Assembly: GCF_018141525.1 (NCBI RefSeq)
Contig: NZ_CP064655.1
Location: 3,070,501-3,134,500 of the forward strand
Direction of reading: 5' to 3'
DNA: 64,000 nucleotides
Origin: Miltoncostaea marina
GTDB lineage: Bacteria > Actinomycetota > Thermoleophilia > Miltoncostaeales > Miltoncostaeaceae
Shown here: positions 55,434 to 63,889 of the stretch, one piece after another
Numbering within the stretch: the stretch's first letter is position 1
Layout of the letters: every line of letters starts with the position of its first letter
The notes under the pieces: generated by a model
Databases searched by the model: none
What the model saw: only the letters and a program-made list of their open reading frames with translations
Told to the model about the DNA's origin: nothing
Translations under genes and position numbers: made by a program

Positions 55434-56214
55434 AGCGATCCCAGCTCACCTCGACGCCGGCGAGGGCGAGCGCCCCCGCCACCAGCGGGATGAGCAGCGG
55501 CTGGTGCACCAGGTAGATCGGCAGCGCGTGCCGCCCGGGCGCGCCGAGCGCCCGGGCGCCGCGCGGCTCGCGCAGCCGCGCGCCCCAGGGCCCGCGCCGG
55601 CCGCCCGGGTAGAGCGCCAGGCCCGCGGCCAGCCCCAGCAGCAGCGGCGCCAGCCACGGCAGCAGCGGGTACCAGTCGACGCCCTCGCCCCCGCCGGTCG
55701 GCACGCCGACCACCATCAGGCCGGGCACGTCCGACGGCCCGGCGTCGCGCACCAGCAGGCCCGCGGCGAGCACCGCCGCGGCCAGCGCGGCGTTGCCCCC
55801 CGGGCCGAGCGGCACCAGCAGCGGGGCGATCACCATCCCGGCCGCGATGCAGTGGAGGATGCCGAACCGCACGTAGTCGTCGCCCAGCGCCACCCGGGTC
55901 GCGGCGCTCACCAGCAGCGCGGCCGCGGCCACCTCGCCGGCGCGGCGCAGGCGGCGCCGGTAGACCGCGCGCGCGCCGAGGCCGCGCGCCCGGGCCCGGC
56001 CGCTCGCCACGGCCACGCTCACGCCCACCACGGCGAGGAACGACGAGCCGGTGGCGACCTGCAGCGCCCGCCACCCGCCCGAGAAGGGGTCGATGTCCAC
56101 GCCGGGCCCGAGCAGGTCCACGTCGTAGGCCGCGTGGTAGGCGACCATCATGAGGATCGCCACGGTGCGGGCGAGGTCGACCTCCCAGAGCCGCGCCGCG
56201 GCCGGGGCGCTCAC
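55426..56214 (-). CDS. DUF1624-type acyltransferase-like membrane protein
   Basis: A 262-residue membrane protein with about seven helices. VDLARTVAILMMVAYHAAYD (about 13-32) with an intramembrane His-Ala-Ala-Tyr-Asp is the signature of the heparan-alpha-glucosaminide N-acetyltransferase-like (DUF1624/YeiB-type) family; GILHCIAAGMV and LPIYLVHQPLLIPL are also typical. It may transfer acyl groups to surface sugars. The GTG start overlaps the inositol-phosphatase stop by four bases. Confidence 0.82.
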   Translation of the reverse strand: MSAPAAARLWEVDLARTVAILMMVAYHAAYDVDLLGPGVDIDPFSGGWRALQVATGSSFLAVVGVSVAVASGRARARGLGARAVYRRRLRRAGEVAAAALLVSAATRVALGDDYVRFGILHCIAAGMVIAPLLVPLGPGGNAALAAAVLAAGLLVRDAGPSDVPGLMVVGVPTGGGEGVDWYPLLPWLAPLLLGLAAGLALYPGGRRGPWGARLREPRGARALGAPGRHALPIYLVHQPLLIPLVAGALALAGVEVSWDRFT

Positions 56215-56975
56215 CCCCCGGTGCCCTCGACCAGGTCGCGCAGGGGCCCGATCAGCGACGGCCCGGCCGCGACGAGCCCCGCGGGCCCGAGGCGCTCCAC
56301 GGCGCCGCCGGCCTCGCGCACGAGCAGGTCGCCCGCCGCCCAGTCCCAGGGGTTGAGACCCCACTCGTAGTAGCCGTCCACGCGCCCCGCCGCCAGCCAG
56401 GCCAGGTCGAGCGCGGCCGAGCCGAAGCGGCGCACGTCGCGCACGGCGGGCAGCACCCGGGTCAGCACCCGCGCCTGGCGGGCGCGCTCCTCGGCGCGGT
56501 AGTCGAAGCCGGTCGCGACCAGGGCCTCGCCGAGCGGCGCGCCGTCGCGCACCCGCAGGGGCGCGTCGCCCAGAGAGGCGCCACCGCCCCGCACGGCGTG
56601 GAACGTCTCGCCGCGCGAGGGGTCGTGCACGACGCCCGCCAGCGCCCCCTCCGCGTCGCGCACCGCCACGCTGACCGACCACTGGGGGATCGCCCAGAGG
56701 TAGTTGATGGTGCCGTCGAGCGGGTCGACCACCCACTCGAGGCCCGACCGCCCCGCGCCCCCGCCGCCCTCCTCGGCGAGGATCGCGTCGTCGGGCCGCG
56801 CCTCGCGGATGACGCCGAGCACGAGCGCCTCCGCGTCGCGGTCGGTGTCGCTGACGAGGTCGGTGCGGCTGGACTTCGACGCGAGGCCGCTCACCGGCCC
56901 GCCGGCGCGCTCCAGCAGCAGGTCGCCGGCGGCGCGGGCGGCGCGCAGGGCGACGTCGAGCAGCGCGCCGGTCAT
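56211..56975 (-). CDS. inositol monophosphatase family protein
   Basis: A 254-residue member of the FIG/IMPase superfamily. Metal ligands: Glu68/69 in LAEEGG and Asp84, Asp87 in WVVDPLDGTINYLWAIPQWS; the second site WDWAAGDLLVREAGG (about 216-230) completes it. It hydrolyses phosphate from myo-inositol-1-phosphate or related sugars or nucleotides (CysQ/SuhB-like). It is coupled by four-base overlaps to the hydrolase and the acyltransferase-like genes. Confidence 0.92.
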   Translation of the reverse strand: MTGALLDVALRAARAAGDLLLERAGGPVSGLASKSSRTDLVSDTDRDAEALVLGVIREARPDDAILAEEGGGGAGRSGLEWVVDPLDGTINYLWAIPQWSVSVAVRDAEGALAGVVHDPSRGETFHAVRGGGASLGDAPLRVRDGAPLGEALVATGFDYRAEERARQARVLTRVLPAVRDVRRFGSAALDLAWLAAGRVDGYYEWGLNPWDWAAGDLLVREAGGAVERLGPAGLVAAGPSLIGPLRDLVEGTGG

Positions 56976-57784
56976 CGCAGGTGCTCCACGACGGCCGGCA
57001 GCACCTCGCCGGGGCGCTCGATGTGCGGGAAGTGCCCGGCGCCCGGCACCCGCAGCAGGCGCCCGCGGGGGAACGCGGCCGCCAGGCGCGCGGCGCCATC
57101 GGCGCGCGTGACACGGTCGCGGTCGCCGGCCACCACGAGCGCGGGCGCGGCGATCCCCGCGGCGAGGGGCCGCACGTCGAGCCGGATCCCGCTCGCGGCC
57201 CAGTCGGCCATGGCCCGCACGTCGGCCCGGGCCAGGCGCGCGGCGGCTTCCTCGAGCAGCGCGGCCGCGGCCGGGTCGCGCGCGAGCGCGGCCGGGTCGC
57301 CCAGCGCGCCCGCGAAGGCGGCGCGCCGGCGCGCGGGGTCGCGCCGCATGGCGCGGATGGCCAGCCGGGCGAGTGGACGGCCCACGAGCGGCAGCGCCAG
57401 CAGGTCGGCGACGCCGCGCGGCGGCATGCGCCGGCGGTGCGGCTCGACCCACGGCGCCAACAGCACCAGGCGGCGCACGAGCGCGGGGCGCGCCCGGGCG
57501 GCGAGCATCGCCACCTGCGCGCCCAGCGAGTGCGCCACGAGCGCGAGCGGCCCCAGCCGGTCGGCCAGGGCCTCGACCGCGCGCGCGAGCGCGGCGGGCG
57601 CCGCGCGGCCGCGCGCCGGCCGCGGGCTGGCGCCGCTGCCGGGGAGGTCGGCCGTCACGGCGCGCATGCCGGCGGCGGCGATGGCGCCGGGCAGCGGCCC
57701 CCACCCCTCCTTGAAGCCGTTCAGCCCGTGCAGGAGCAGCACCGGGGGGCCCTCGCCCCGCTCCGTGATCGCCACCTCGCCCAT
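56972..57784 (-). CDS. alpha/beta hydrolase
   Basis: A 270-residue alpha/beta-hydrolase with oxyanion motif LLLHGLNGFKEGW (16-28), nucleophile Ser86 in AHSLGAQVA, acid Asp in VAGDRDRVT and His in GAGHFPHIERP. Substrate unknown; Ala/Arg-rich cap. A TATCGT element lies 7 bases before the ATG, suggesting a leaderless promoter in the short divergent gap with ispH. Confidence 0.88.
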   Translation of the reverse strand: MGEVAITERGEGPPVLLLHGLNGFKEGWGPLPGAIAAAGMRAVTADLPGSGASPRPARGRAAPAALARAVEALADRLGPLALVAHSLGAQVAMLAARARPALVRRLVLLAPWVEPHRRRMPPRGVADLLALPLVGRPLARLAIRAMRRDPARRRAAFAGALGDPAALARDPAAAALLEEAAARLARADVRAMADWAASGIRLDVRPLAAGIAAPALVVAGDRDRVTRADGAARLAAAFPRGRLLRVPGAGHFPHIERPGEVLPAVVEHLR

Positions 57785-57812
57785 GCCGGGGACGATACGG
57801 GCTCGCGTGGGG

Positions 57813-57818
57813 TACCCT
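57813..57818 (+). promoter_or_regulatory. TACCCT -10-like element before ispH
   Basis: TACCCT ends 7 bases before the ispH GTG at 57826; same spacing as at ettA. A TATCGT element (minus strand, 57792-57797) for the hydrolase lies just to its left, so two near-leaderless promoters are back to back. Confidence 0.55.
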
Positions 57819-57825
57819 GGGTGCC

Positions 57826-58764
57826 GTGAGCACCGAGCTCGACCTGATCGCCCCGCGGGGCTACTGCGCCGGCGTGGAGCGGGCCATCGAGACCGTCGAG
57901 CGGGTGCTCGACGAGCTCGGCCCGCCGGTCTACGTGCGCGGCGAGATCGTGCACAACCAGTACGTGGTGCGCTCGCTGGCCGCCAAGGGCGCCGTGTTCG
58001 TGGACAGCGAGCACAAGGTGCCGCGCGGCGAGACGCTCATCCTCTCGGCGCACGGCGTCTCGCCCGAGGTGCGCCGGGTGTGCGCCGAGCGCGAGCTGCG
58101 CGTCATCGACGCCACCTGCCCGCTCGTCTCGAAGGTGCACGCCGAGGTGCGCCGCTACGCCGGCAGGGGGCACACCGTGCTGCTCGTTGGCCACGCGGAC
58201 CACGAGGAGGTCATCGGGACCCGTGGCGAGGCGCCGGGGTCGGTGATCGTCGTGGAGAGCGTCGAGGACGCCGAGCGCGTCGAGGTGCCCGACCCCGAGG
58301 CCGTCGCCCTCACCACGCAGACCACGCTCTCGATCGACGACACCACCGCGATCGTGGACGTGCTGAAGCGCCGCTTCCCCGCGCTGCGCGGCCCCAAGTC
58401 GAGCGACATCTGCTACGCCACCCAGAACCGGCAGGACGCGGTGCGCGAGAGCGTGCGCGAGGGCGCCGACCTGGTGCTGGTGGTGGGCTCGCGCAACTCC
58501 TCCAACTCCAACCGCATGGTGGAGGTGGCCCGCACGGCCGGGGCGGAGTCCCACCTGATCGACGACGTCGACGAGCTCGACCCGGCGTGGCTCGATGGCA
58601 AGCGGCGGGTCGCCCTGACCGCCGGCGCCTCGGCGCCCGAGGTGCTCGTGCAGGAGGTCGCCACGGCGCTCGTCATCGCGGGCTACGCGCGCGGCGGCGA
58701 GGAGGTCCCCTCGGCGGAGGGCGTCTTCTTCCACCTCCCCCGCGAGGTGCGCGTCCGCCGGTAG
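57826..58764 (+). CDS. ispH: 4-hydroxy-3-methylbut-2-enyl diphosphate reductase
   Basis: A 312-residue IspH, last enzyme of the MEP isoprenoid pathway, giving IPP and DMAPP. The three Fe-S Cys are Cys14 (PRGYCAGVERA), Cys98 (IDATCPLVSKVH) and Cys196 (SSDICYATQNRQ). GHADHEEVIGT and SRNSSNSNRMVEVA are the substrate sites. The GTG start begins directly in the domain. Confidence 0.97.
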   Translation: MSTELDLIAPRGYCAGVERAIETVERVLDELGPPVYVRGEIVHNQYVVRSLAAKGAVFVDSEHKVPRGETLILSAHGVSPEVRRVCAERELRVIDATCPLVSKVHAEVRRYAGRGHTVLLVGHADHEEVIGTRGEAPGSVIVVESVEDAERVEVPDPEAVALTTQTTLSIDDTTAIVDVLKRRFPALRGPKSSDICYATQNRQDAVRESVREGADLVLVVGSRNSSNSNRMVEVARTAGAESHLIDDVDELDPAWLDGKRRVALTAGASAPEVLVQEVATALVIAGYARGGEEVPSAEGVFFHLPREVRVRR

Positions 58765-58860
58765 GACCCGGCCGCGATCCGCGGGGCTCATGGCGGCCCC
58801 GGATCGGCCGATCGATGGGATGCCCCCGCGTCCCGCACGGGCGGGCGCCCGGGCCACCGC

Positions 58861-60003
58861 ATGCGTCGAGCCCTCCCCGCCATCCGCCTGGCCGCGCTCG
58901 CGGCCGTCCTCCTCGCCCTCGCGGCGGCCTGGCCGCACGGGCGTGCCGCGGCGGCGCCCTCCCTCGCCGGCTCGCGCGCCGAGGTCGCGGCGCTCGGGCG
59001 CGAGGTGGCCGCCCTCGACCTGCGCATGGGCGCGGCGGCGGCGGCGCGCAACGCCGCGCTCGACCGCCTGGACGCCGCCCGCGCCGAGGCGCGCGCCACC
59101 CGGCGGGGGCTGGACATCACGGGCCGCGAGCTCGGGCGCCTGCGCGGCGCGCTCGCCGACCGGCTGGTGTCGCTCTACGTCGCCGGCTCGCCCTCGTTCG
59201 TGGAGGTGCTGCTGTCGAGCGGGGGCCTCGCCCAGGCCGAGGAGGTGGGCGCCGCGCTCGACGGCGTCGCGCGCCGCGACGCCGCGACCGTCGCGGGGCT
59301 GCGCGCACGGCGGGACCGGCTGCGGCGCTGGAGCGGCGCCGGGCCGAGGCCCAGCGCGCGGCCGAGCGCGAGCTGGCCGCCGCGCAGGCCCGCGGCGACG
59401 AGCTCGCCGCCCTGCGCGCCGAGCGGCGTCGCCTGCTGCGCGCGGCGCGCGCGGAGCTGCGCCGCCGCGGACGAGGAGCACGGGCTGCGGGAGCGCCTGG
59501 CCGCGCTGGCCCGCGCGCGGGACGCCGCGCTCAGCGCCCTGCCCGTCGCGGGCGGCCCCGCGCCGCTCCCCGGCGCGCTGCCGGCGGGCGACCACCTGTT
59601 CCCGGTGGCCGGCCCGGCGACGTTCGCGGACGACTGGCTCGCGCCCCGGGCGGGCGGGCGCTCGCACGAGGGGATCGACCTGTTCGCCGACCGCGGCACG
59701 CCGGTCGTGGCCGTGGCCGACGGCACGCTCTTCAAGGTGGGCGCCAACGGGCTCGGCGGCTGGCGCCTGTGGCTGCGCGACGACGCCGGCACCGAGTTCT
59801 ACTACGCCCACCTCGACGCCTACGCGGCCGCGGCGGTTGAGGGGGCCCGGGTGTCGCGCGGCACCGTGATCGGCTACGTCGGCGACAGCGGCGACGCGCG
59901 GGGCACCCCCACCCACCTGCACTTCCAGATCCACCCCGGCGGCGGCGGCCCCGTGCCGCCGTTCCCGCTGGTCAGCGCCTGGCCCCGGCCCGGCCCGCGC
60001 TGA
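58861..60003 (+). CDS. M23-family peptidase with coiled coil; central part in the wrong frame
   Basis: A 380-residue exported murein peptidase. A signal peptide (to about residue 32) and coiled-coil region are followed by LytM/M23: His269 and Asp273 in SHEGIDLF, and HLHF with His352 and His354, so the zinc site is complete. Between about 59325 and 59470 the frame encodes Ser/Pro/Cys-rich sequence, while another frame gives the expected coiled coil (LERRRAEAQRAAERELAAAQ). Two opposite one-base shifts would restore it. The open frame survives, so the catalytic domain is still made. Confidence 0.85.
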   Translation: MRRALPAIRLAALAAVLLALAAAWPHGRAAAAPSLAGSRAEVAALGREVAALDLRMGAAAAARNAALDRLDAARAEARATRRGLDITGRELGRLRGALADRLVSLYVAGSPSFVEVLLSSGGLAQAEEVGAALDGVARRDAATVAGLRARRDRLRRWSGAGPRPSARPSASWPPRRPAATSSPPCAPSGVACCARRARSCAAADEEHGLRERLAALARARDAALSALPVAGGPAPLPGALPAGDHLFPVAGPATFADDWLAPRAGGRSHEGIDLFADRGTPVVAVADGTLFKVGANGLGGWRLWLRDDAGTEFYYAHLDAYAAAAVEGARVSRGTVIGYVGDSGDARGTPTHLHFQIHPGGGGPVPPFPLVSAWPRPGPR

Positions 60004-60010
60004 CGCGCGC

Positions 60011-61423
60011 TCAGCCGGGCGGGCCGATCACGGTCGGTCCGTCGACCGTGAAGCCGGGCGGCAGCGAGGCCGCCAGCTCGTGCGGGTCGAGCGCCCGGCG
60101 GGGGTCGATCTCGAGGTCGACCGGCTCTCCGGCGGCGTCGCGCGGCACCATCACGCCGGCGTCGGCGAGCCAGCGCGCGTAGAGCCGGTTGAGGTCGCGC
60201 CGGGCGGTCGCCGGCGAGTCGGCGCCCTCGGCGTTCTTGATCGGCGAGAACTCGTCCTCGCGCGCGGCCTCGACCGTGACCGTGCGCTCGGCGGCCGGCA
60301 GGGCGTCGAAGAGGAAGGTCTCGAACTTGACCGCGTTCGGCGCATCGGGCTCCACGGGCGCGCCGTCCTCGGCGACGTACGGCACCTTCTTGACCGCCCG
60401 GTGGTACGGCAGCTGCAGCCCGCCGTCGGTGAGCCGGCGGGCGAAGGCCACGTCGACGCAGTGCACGGCGATCGAGCCGGCCCAGAGGACCAGCTCGCCC
60501 CTGTCGTCGCGCTCGGCCGCCATCTCGGGCGAGAGGTCGCTGTACTCGACGACGCCGGTGCGGCCGTCGACGCGGGCGATGACGCCCATCTTCTCCTCGG
60601 GCCCCACCTTTCGCACCACGACCGACGACATGTCGGCCGCGCCGAGGAAGTGGTGGCCGAGCAGCTCCGGCCGGCAGACCCGCACGAGCGGGTTGTCGAC
60701 CTGGAAGGTGAACATCGTCCGCACGCCCTCGCGGGCCATCTCGTCGAGCGCCCCGGCGTCGCGCAGCGCCGACAGCAGGCCGCCGTGCCCGTTGGGCGAC
60801 AGCGCCAGGCGGTCGGGCGCCTCCAGCAGGATCCGCCCGGTGGCGCGGTCGACCGCCGGCAGCGTGCCCTGCACCACGAAGCGCACCGACTCGGGCGGCA
60901 GCCCGTACCAGCCGGCCTCGCGGAAGGCCTCGCGGGTGACCGCGTCGTTCTGCGGCGAGGTGAGGATGTACCAGGGCAGCGCCGCGCCGTACCGCTTCCG
61001 CACCGCGGCGATCTTGGCGGCGTGGTGCTCGAAGAGCACCCGGCCGGTGATCGGCGCGAACGGGAAGAGGCCCTTGGGGCCCTCGAAGCCGAGCCGCGTG
61101 CCCTGGCCGCCGGCGAGCAGCACGGCGGCCATCGCGCCGGAGCGCAGCAGCTCCTCGCCGGCCTCGCGGGCCCGGGCGTCGCGCACCACGTCCCCGTCGT
61201 CGCGCGGCAGCGCCACCAGCCCGTCGGGGTCGGGCGGCTCGATCGCGCCCTCGTGCGGGGGCGCGCCGTCGCCGACCAGCTCGCCGACGAGCCGGCCGAT
61301 CAGGTCGAGGTCGAGCGCGTCGATCTCGGCCTGCAGCCGCGCGCGCGCCTCGCCGTCGAGGCGCTCCAGGCGGTCGGCCAGGTGCTCCTGTCCGGCGGCG
61401 GCCAGCCGGGCGCGCGAGGTCAT
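60011..61423 (-). CDS. UTP-dependent UDP-sugar/UDP-N-acetylhexosamine pyrophosphorylase (UDPGP type)
   Basis: A 470-residue nucleotidyltransferase with the UDPGP/UAP1 signature LLAGGQGTRLGFEGPKGLF (102-120), LSPNGHGGLL and the VDNPLVRV metal-binding region, and FSPIKNAEGADSP late in the fold. The eukaryotic-like UAP form uses UTP and GlcNAc-1-P or another sugar-1-phosphate. It starts with an ATG overlapping the alcohol dehydrogenase stop. Substrate is not fixed by sequence. Confidence 0.9.
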   Translation of the reverse strand: MTSRARLAAAGQEHLADRLERLDGEARARLQAEIDALDLDLIGRLVGELVGDGAPPHEGAIEPPDPDGLVALPRDDGDVVRDARAREAGEELLRSGAMAAVLLAGGQGTRLGFEGPKGLFPFAPITGRVLFEHHAAKIAAVRKRYGAALPWYILTSPQNDAVTREAFREAGWYGLPPESVRFVVQGTLPAVDRATGRILLEAPDRLALSPNGHGGLLSALRDAGALDEMAREGVRTMFTFQVDNPLVRVCRPELLGHHFLGAADMSSVVVRKVGPEEKMGVIARVDGRTGVVEYSDLSPEMAAERDDRGELVLWAGSIAVHCVDVAFARRLTDGGLQLPYHRAVKKVPYVAEDGAPVEPDAPNAVKFETFLFDALPAAERTVTVEAAREDEFSPIKNAEGADSPATARRDLNRLYARWLADAGVMVPRDAAGEPVDLEIDPRRALDPHELAASLPPGFTVDGPTVIGPPG

Positions 61424-62508
61424 CGCCCGGGCTGCAGCGCCACCTTCGTGACGCCCTCCACGCGCTCGGCCATGAGCCGGTAGCCCTCGGCAGCGTCCTC
61501 GAGGGGCAGCCGGTGCGAGAGCATCGGCGCCGGGTCGATGCGGCCGGCCTCGAGCAGGCCGAGCAGCTCCGGCAGGTACACCGCCCCGGGCACCAGGCCG
61601 CCCGTCACGGAGATGTTGCGGGTGAACTGGTCGAACCAGTTGATGCCCGGCACCTTGCCCATGAAGTGGTCCATGCCGAGGCACGCGATGGTGCCGCCGG
61701 CGCGCACGCAGGCGTGCGCGGTGGCCATCGACGCGTCGCCCGAGATCGTGTCCACGACCACGTGGGCGCCCTCGCCGCCGGTGTGCTCGCGCACGGCCTC
61801 GCGGATCTCCTCGTCGTCGCGCGAGTCGATGACCAGCGTGGCGCCGAGCGCCGTCGCCGTCTCGAGGCGGTCGGGGTGGTGCCCCAGGCAGACGATGCGC
61901 TCGGCGCCCTTCGCGCGCGCGCCGTGGACGGCCGCCAGGCCGACGGCGCCGTCGCCGATCACCGCGACCGACCACCCGGCCTGCGTGCCGGCGGCGGTGA
62001 GCCCGTGCCAGCCGGTGGACATCACGTCGACCAGCGGCAGCAGCGAGGCCTCGCGGTCCTCGCCGGCCAGCGCCTCGGGCATGCGGTGCAGGGTGGTGGC
62101 GGCCAGCGGCACGCGCACGAACTCCGACTGGCCGCCCTGCACGTCGCCGCCGTGGCGCCAGGTGCGCGGCGCCCAGCCGAACATCGACCAGCGGACGCAG
62201 GCGTAGGCCTTGCCCTCGCGGCAGAACCCGCACTCGCCGCACATCGTGGAGACGGAGGCCATCACGCGGTCGCCGGGGCGGACCCCCGCCTCCGGGCCGG
62301 CCTCCTCGACGGTGCCGATGAACTCGTGCCCCAGGCGCGCGCCCGGCTGGAAGCCGAAGGCCTCGCCCGCGTTGAAGATGTGCAGGTCGGACCCGCAGAT
62401 GCCGGCCATGGTGACCCGGACCACCGCGTCGCCCGGGTCGGCGATCCCCGGATCCGGCACGTCGGCGACGCGCACCTCGCGCGTGCCCTGGAAGGTGAGG
62501 CCTCTCAT
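61420..62508 (-). CDS. zinc-dependent alcohol dehydrogenase
   Basis: A 362-residue MDR-family dehydrogenase. Catalytic zinc ligands Cys38, His61 and Glu62; structural zinc Cys90, Cys93, Cys96 and Cys104. The Rossmann VAVIGDGAVGLAAVHGARAKG is at about 180-200. It oxidises an alcohol or polyol with NAD(P). The ATG at 62508 follows GGGGGAG. It overlaps the pyrophosphorylase, suggesting a joint sugar pathway. Confidence 0.92.
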   Translation of the reverse strand: MRGLTFQGTREVRVADVPDPGIADPGDAVVRVTMAGICGSDLHIFNAGEAFGFQPGARLGHEFIGTVEEAGPEAGVRPGDRVMASVSTMCGECGFCREGKAYACVRWSMFGWAPRTWRHGGDVQGGQSEFVRVPLAATTLHRMPEALAGEDREASLLPLVDVMSTGWHGLTAAGTQAGWSVAVIGDGAVGLAAVHGARAKGAERIVCLGHHPDRLETATALGATLVIDSRDDEEIREAVREHTGGEGAHVVVDTISGDASMATAHACVRAGGTIACLGMDHFMGKVPGINWFDQFTRNISVTGGLVPGAVYLPELLGLLEAGRIDPAPMLSHRLPLEDAAEGYRLMAERVEGVTKVALQPGR

Positions 62509-62574
62509 CGCTCCCCCGCATCGATGCCCTGGACCGCCGCAGGATACGCGCCGCGCCGGGCGTGTGCGGATCGC

Positions 62575-62580
62575 TACGAT
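62575..62580 (+). promoter_or_regulatory. TACGAT element before the OsmC gene
   Basis: TACGAT ends 8 bases before an ATG at 62589, which lies in a different frame from the OsmC domain. This suggests that the true start is 62589 and that a one-base indel separates it from the domain near 62611. Confidence 0.4.
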
Positions 62581-62611
62581 CGCCCTCGATGGCCGAGGCG
62601 CCGCACGCGGC

Positions 62612-63082
62612 GTGGCCGCCCGGTACCGGGACGACCCGGACCGGGCGCGGGTCACCGTGCGCGTCGCCACGGAGCTCACCGACGGGATGCGCTGCTCCAC
62701 GACGGCCCGCTCGCACGTGGTGCACGCCGACGAGCCCCGCTCGCTCGGCGGCACCGACACCGCCCAGAGCCCCGTGGAGCTCATGCTCACCAGCCTCGCC
62801 ACGTGCCAGGCGGTCACCTACCGGCTGTGGGCGTCCGAGCTCGGCATCGCGGTCGGGCGCATCGCGGTCGACGTGGAGGGCGACATCGACCTGCGCGGCT
62901 TCCTCGGCGTGGCGGACGCCCCCGCGGGGTACGGCGCGATCCGCATCCGGGTCGCCGTGGAGGGCCCGGAGGCGCCGGAGCGCTACCGCGAGCTCGCCGC
63001 CGCCGCCGACGAGCACTGCCCGGTGCTGGACGTGCTGCGCCGGCCGGTGCAGGTGACGCGCGAGCTGGCGACGCCGGCGTGA
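62612..63082 (+). CDS. OsmC-family peroxiredoxin-like protein
   Basis: A protein of about 156 residues as read. The OsmC active-site Cys pair is Cys65 (LTSLATCQAVTYR) and Cys136 (DEHCPVLDVLRRPV). OsmC/Ohr proteins reduce organic hydroperoxides. The GTG at 62612 is the first start in the frame, with no good ribosome site. The ATG at 62589, 8 bases after TACGAT, would add a few residues if one G were missing in GCGGCGTGG. The domain is complete in either case. Convergent with the ABC permease. Confidence 0.85.
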   Translation: MAARYRDDPDRARVTVRVATELTDGMRCSTTARSHVVHADEPRSLGGTDTAQSPVELMLTSLATCQAVTYRLWASELGIAVGRIAVDVEGDIDLRGFLGVADAPAGYGAIRIRVAVEGPEAPERYRELAAAADEHCPVLDVLRRPVQVTRELATPA

Positions 63083-63088
63083 GCCGGG

Positions 63089-63889
63089 TCAGGTGATGAG
63101 CCGCGCGGTGATCGCGGCCACCGCCAGCCGCCAGGTCAGCAGGCCGAACGCCACCAGCACGCCGAGGTGCAGCAGGTCGACCGCCCCCTCCCAGCCGAAC
63201 ACCGCGTGCCGCACGAGCTCCACGAGGTGGTACAGCGGGTTGAACTGGGCCAGCACGCGGGCCCAGCCGGGCAGCTCGTCGAGCGGGAAGAAGGTGCCGG
63301 CCACCAGGAACAGCGGCGTCAGCACCGCGCTGATGACGTAGTTGAAGTTCTCGATCGCCTTCATGCGGCCGGCGATCGTGATGCCGAAGGCCGACCAGCC
63401 GAGCCCGGCGATGAAGGCGATGAACGGCACCGTCAGCATGCCCCAGCTCGGGTCGAGGCCGAAGACCATGGCGACGACCATCGGCGCGCAGCCGTAGACG
63501 CCCGCCCGGGCGGCCATCCACAGCATCTCGCCGGTGACGAGCTCCTCCGTGTCGACCGGCGCGGCGAGGATCGCGTCGTAGGTGTGCTGGTACTGGTACT
63601 TCACGAACGTGCCGAACATGGCCGGGAAGGCGCTCGAGAACAGGACCGCGGTCGCGACGGTCCCCGTGCCGACGAACTCCACGTAGCGGTAGCCGGCCAC
63701 GGTCGACACCAGCGAGCCGAAGCCGAAGCCGAACGCGAGCAGGTAGATGGTGGGCTCGACGGTCGACGAGAACGTCGTGGAGCGCCAGTACGACGAGAAG
63801 TTGATCACCTCGCGCACGAGCACGCCGGCCAGCGCCGGCCCCTCCAGGCGGCGCAGGCGCCGGCCGCCGGCGACCGGTCGGGTCGTCAC
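63089..63889 (-). CDS. ABC-2 family transporter permease
   Basis: A 266-residue permease with six membrane helices (ABC-2 / NodJ type: TFFPLDELPGWARVLAQFNP near residue 210 and YHLVELVRH). It works with the ATPase whose end is at the right edge, exporting a lipid, polysaccharide or drug. The GTG at 63889 overlaps the ATPase stop by four bases. Confidence 0.92.
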   Translation of the reverse strand: MTTRPVAGGRRLRRLEGPALAGVLVREVINFSSYWRSTTFSSTVEPTIYLLAFGFGFGSLVSTVAGYRYVEFVGTGTVATAVLFSSAFPAMFGTFVKYQYQHTYDAILAAPVDTEELVTGEMLWMAARAGVYGCAPMVVAMVFGLDPSWGMLTVPFIAFIAGLGWSAFGITIAGRMKAIENFNYVISAVLTPLFLVAGTFFPLDELPGWARVLAQFNPLYHLVELVRHAVFGWEGAVDLLHLGVLVAFGLLTWRLAVAAITARLIT

